Shown one piece after another: positions 6,674 through 7,814 of a DNA stretch of 7,814 nt. Under the pieces are notes generated by a model, which was not told the DNA's origin, made no database searches, and worked only from the letters and a program-made list of their open reading frames with translations. The stretch lies in NCBI GenBank assembly GCA_947589405.1, contig CANQBT010000098.1, positions 1 through 7,814 of the forward strand, given 5' to 3'. Numbering within the stretch: position 1 is the stretch's first letter; each line of letters starts with the position of its first letter. Both the position numbers and the translations under genes were made by a program. Source of the DNA: an uncultured Clostridia bacterium. GTDB lineage: Bacteria > Bacillota > Clostridia > Lachnospirales > CAG-274.

Positions 6674-7195
6674 ATGCTTTTGGATATAATGAAAAACAGA
6701 AGAAGCGTAAGAAAATACAACGGCGAGCACATAGCCGATGAAAAAATAGATATGGTGCTTAAAGCAGGTCTGCTCTCTGCTTCAAGTCGTGGCAAAAGGT
6801 CATGGGAATTTATAGTTGTAAGGAATCAGACTATGCTTGACAAAATGTCTGAATGCAGACAAGGCTCGGCTCTTATGCTGAAGGACGCAGATGCTGCCAT
6901 TGTTGTGCTTGGAAACAGTAAATTGACTGACGTGTGGACAGAAGACTGCTCTATCGCCATGTCCAATATGCATATTATGGCAGACAGCATAGGTCTGGGC
7001 AGCTGTTGGATACAAGGGCGTCTCAGAGAAGCTGCCGACGGCAGAAGTACGGAGGAGTACCTCAGAGAACTTCTTGGCTTCCCTGAAAATATGCGCCTTG
7101 AAGCTGTGCTTTCTTTAGGTATGCCAAAGGATAAGCCCACTCCCCATAGTGAAAATGAACTGTGTTGGGATAAGGTGCATAATGAACGCTATTAA
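6674..7195 (+). CDS. Small nitroreductase-family flavoprotein
   Basis: Predicted FMN-dependent NAD(P)H oxidoreductase of the nitroreductase superfamily; the physiological substrate is unknown. 173 residues, normal for the short single-domain group. The N-terminus has the FMN-phosphate motif NRRSVRKYNGEHI (8-20). Next come KAGLLSASSRGKRSWEFIVV (30-49), the active-site and flavin-contact region, then DADAAIVVLG, then IGLGSCWIQGRLRE (106-119), the conserved second flavin-binding segment. C-terminal VLSLGMPKDKP (145-155) is also characteristic. ATG 6674 has AGGAGG at 6662-6667 overlapping the holA stop, with a 6-nt spacer, so it belongs to the operon as its last gene. No terminator was recognised after it. 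It has no obvious functional link to competence or replication. Confidence 0.9.
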   Translation: MLLDIMKNRRSVRKYNGEHIADEKIDMVLKAGLLSASSRGKRSWEFIVVRNQTMLDKMSECRQGSALMLKDADAAIVVLGNSKLTDVWTEDCSIAMSNMHIMADSIGLGSCWIQGRLREAADGRSTEEYLRELLGFPENMRLEAVLSLGMPKDKPTPHSENELCWDKVHNERY

Positions 7196-7222
7196 TGACA
7201 TGATGGAGCATTACATTATAAT
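7195..7222 (+). promoter_or_regulatory. Strong candidate promoter just after the operon
   Basis: ATGACA (7195-7200, 5/6 match to TTGACA) and a perfect TATAAT (7217-7222) are separated by 16 bases. Transcription would start near 7229 and run rightward through a possible 16-codon ORF, then antisense to the zinc-ribbon gene. The -35 begins at the last base of the nitroreductase stop codon. Confidence 0.55.
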
Positions 7223-7253
7223 CGATGTACCTTAATATAGGGAGTGACTTCTT

Positions 7254-7304
7254 ATGACTTTGTTTTTGTCGGACCAATATGCATTCGGTAAGGGGCTATT
7301 ATAG
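7254..7304 (+). CDS. Possible 16-residue small protein or leader peptide
   Basis: ATG 7254 to TAG 7302-7304 encodes MTLFLSDQYAFGKGLL. It has AGGGAGTGA (7239-7247) as ribosome binding site, with a normal spacer, and the 7195-7222 promoter stands at the right distance upstream. The peptide is mildly hydrophobic, too short for domain recognition, and not recognised. It may be a real small protein, a leader peptide or the decayed start of a lost gene. Its only support is the well-formed initiation signals; coding character cannot be judged at this length. Confidence 0.3.
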   Translation: MTLFLSDQYAFGKGLL

Positions 7305-7311
7305 GTATATG

Positions 7312-7500
7312 TTATTTATTAAACTTTTCAATATCCTTTTCGTCTATATAAATAGATACCTCTCCGCATTTAAGACAAACCGCTGCCTTTGGATAAACGG
7401 CTTTGAAGCTCAGTCCCTTGCTGCGTATTACATTACCGCCTGGACCTGTGAATGTAAAGCCCTCCGTCATTTCCGCTCCGCATCTTAAACATCTTCTCAT
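7312..7500 (-). CDS. Small zinc-ribbon protein (DUF6487-like)
   Basis: 62-residue protein with two CxxC knuckles, C4-L-R-C7 near the N-terminus and C42-L-K-C45 near the C-terminus, the spacing of a zinc ribbon. CGAEMTEGF after the first knuckle and AAVCLKCGEVSIYIDEKD at the second resemble small Clostridia proteins annotated as DUF6487 or putative nucleic-acid-binding zinc-ribbon proteins; the family name is from memory and less sure than the fold. Start is ATG 7500-7498 because AAGGAGAT at 7514-7507 is correctly spaced from it; the in-frame ATG at 7518 lies upstream of that ribosome binding site. It is convergent with the nitroreductase gene. On its upstream side lies the 65-bp tandem array. 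A TATAAT-like hexamer at 7524-7519 exists but has no good -35 and is too close to the ribosome binding site. Function unknown. Confidence 0.8.
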   Translation of the reverse strand: MRRCLRCGAEMTEGFTFTGPGGNVIRSKGLSFKAVYPKAAVCLKCGEVSIYIDEKDIEKFNK

Positions 7501-7506
7501 AATTAT

Positions 7507-7514
7507 ATCTCCTT
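7507..7514 (-). promoter_or_regulatory. Ribosome binding site fixing the zinc-ribbon gene start
   Basis: Reads AAGGAGAT on the minus strand. Its GGAG core ends 8 nt before ATG 7500 and lies downstream of the alternative ATG at 7518, excluding the latter. Confidence 0.75.
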
Positions 7515-7542
7515 TCATTATATTTTTTATATTTCAAATAGA

Positions 7543-7814
7543 ATCTTATATTTAGCCTCCCCTAGCCCATAGGGCGTCGGAGGGGAGGAGGCAACCGCAA
7601 GACTGACATCTTATATTTAGCCTCCCCTAGCCCGTAGGGCGTCGGAGGGGAGGTGGCAGCTGTTAGACTGACATCTTATATTTAGCCTCCCCTAGCCCAT
7701 AGGGCGTCGGAGGGGAGGTGGCAGCCGTTAGGCTGACATCTTATATTTAGCCTCCCCTAGCCCATAGGGCGTCGGAGGGGAGGAGGCAACCGCAAGACTG
7801 ACATCTTATATTTA
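7543..7814. repeat. 65-bp tandem repeat array with GC-rich hairpins, continues past window
   Basis: Units begin at 7543, 7608, 7673 and 7738, and a fifth begins at 7803 and is cut by the edge; the period is exactly 65. Each unit starts ATCTTATATTTAG, then has CCTCCCC (unit bases 14-20) pairing with GGGGAGG (40-46), and GCCC (23-26) pairing with GGGC (30-33) around a 3-base loop, with an asymmetric internal loop TA/GTCGGA. A weaker hairpin follows near bases 50-63, perfect only in unit 3 (CAGCC-GTTA-GGCTG). Units 1 and 4 are identical; units 2 and 3 differ from them at up to 7 positions. There is no open coding frame of note and no unique spacer. The array is much more GC-rich than the flanking AT-rich DNA. 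Confidence 0.95.

Noticed and set aside
7196..7311. Operon terminator after the nitroreductase gene
   Set aside because: Both strands were scanned for a GC stem followed by a T run; only short AT palindromes such as ATTATAAT and ATGCAT were found, so no terminator is called.
7279..7488. Plus-strand 69-codon frame over the zinc-ribbon gene
   Set aside because: The minus strand carries the two CxxC knuckles and a well-placed ribosome binding site; the plus-strand frame has neither good signals nor recognisable features.
7543..7814. CRISPR array
   Set aside because: The entire 65-bp period is conserved between units, with no unique spacers; units 1 and 4 are fully identical. The repeat has GC-rich internal hairpins and no cas genes are nearby. 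It is an ordinary tandem repeat.

Overview
The window looks like chromosomal DNA from a low-to-mid-GC Firmicute of the class Clostridia, probably a gut-type Lachnospiraceae or Oscillospiraceae/Ruminococcaceae relative. This rests on strong AGGAGG-type ribosome binding sites, heavy use of ATA and AGA codons, a GerM-type sporulation/germination domain protein, and late competence genes next to holA. The exact taxon cannot be fixed from the sequence. No transposase, phage gene, rRNA or tRNA was seen.

Layout. Positions 1-658 (minus) hold the N-terminal part of a secreted penicillin-binding D-alanyl-D-alanine carboxypeptidase that runs off the left edge. A 94-106 bp AT-rich divergent intergenic region carries a good promoter for it. 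From about 765 to 7195 seven plus-strand genes follow with overlaps or gaps of at most 14 bp and very probably form one operon: a short ComEA-like helix-hairpin-helix protein, an OmpR-type response regulator, its sensor histidine kinase, a membrane-anchored protein with two GerMN domains, a short ComEC channel protein lacking the metallo-beta-lactamase domain, the DNA polymerase III delta subunit (holA), and a small nitroreductase. Beyond the operon a clean promoter (7195-7222) leads into a possible 16-codon ORF pointing at a convergent minus-strand gene for a 62-residue zinc-ribbon protein. From 7543 to the right edge lies an exact 65-bp tandem array, four full units and the start of a fifth, each with a GC-rich hairpin; it continues beyond the window.

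How the genes fit together. comEA, comEC and holA are the familiar late-competence/replication cluster of Firmicutes. Here a signalling block, regulator-kinase-GerMN protein, sits between comEA and comEC. That order matches actinobacterial mtrA-mtrB-lpqB, where the GerMN-containing lipoprotein LpqB acts on the kinase's extracellular part, so the GerMN protein here may be an accessory sensor of the kinase. The divergent cell-wall carboxypeptidase is a natural candidate target, but no binding site was recognised. A terminator-like hairpin inside the first codons of comEC could separate expression of the signalling block from comEC-holA.

Most of the window is ordinary chromosomal housekeeping and signalling. 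The least explained parts are the right-hand repeat array, the promoter plus small ORF before it, the comEC hairpin, and the pared-down forms of ComEA and ComEC. Nothing proves a new system.
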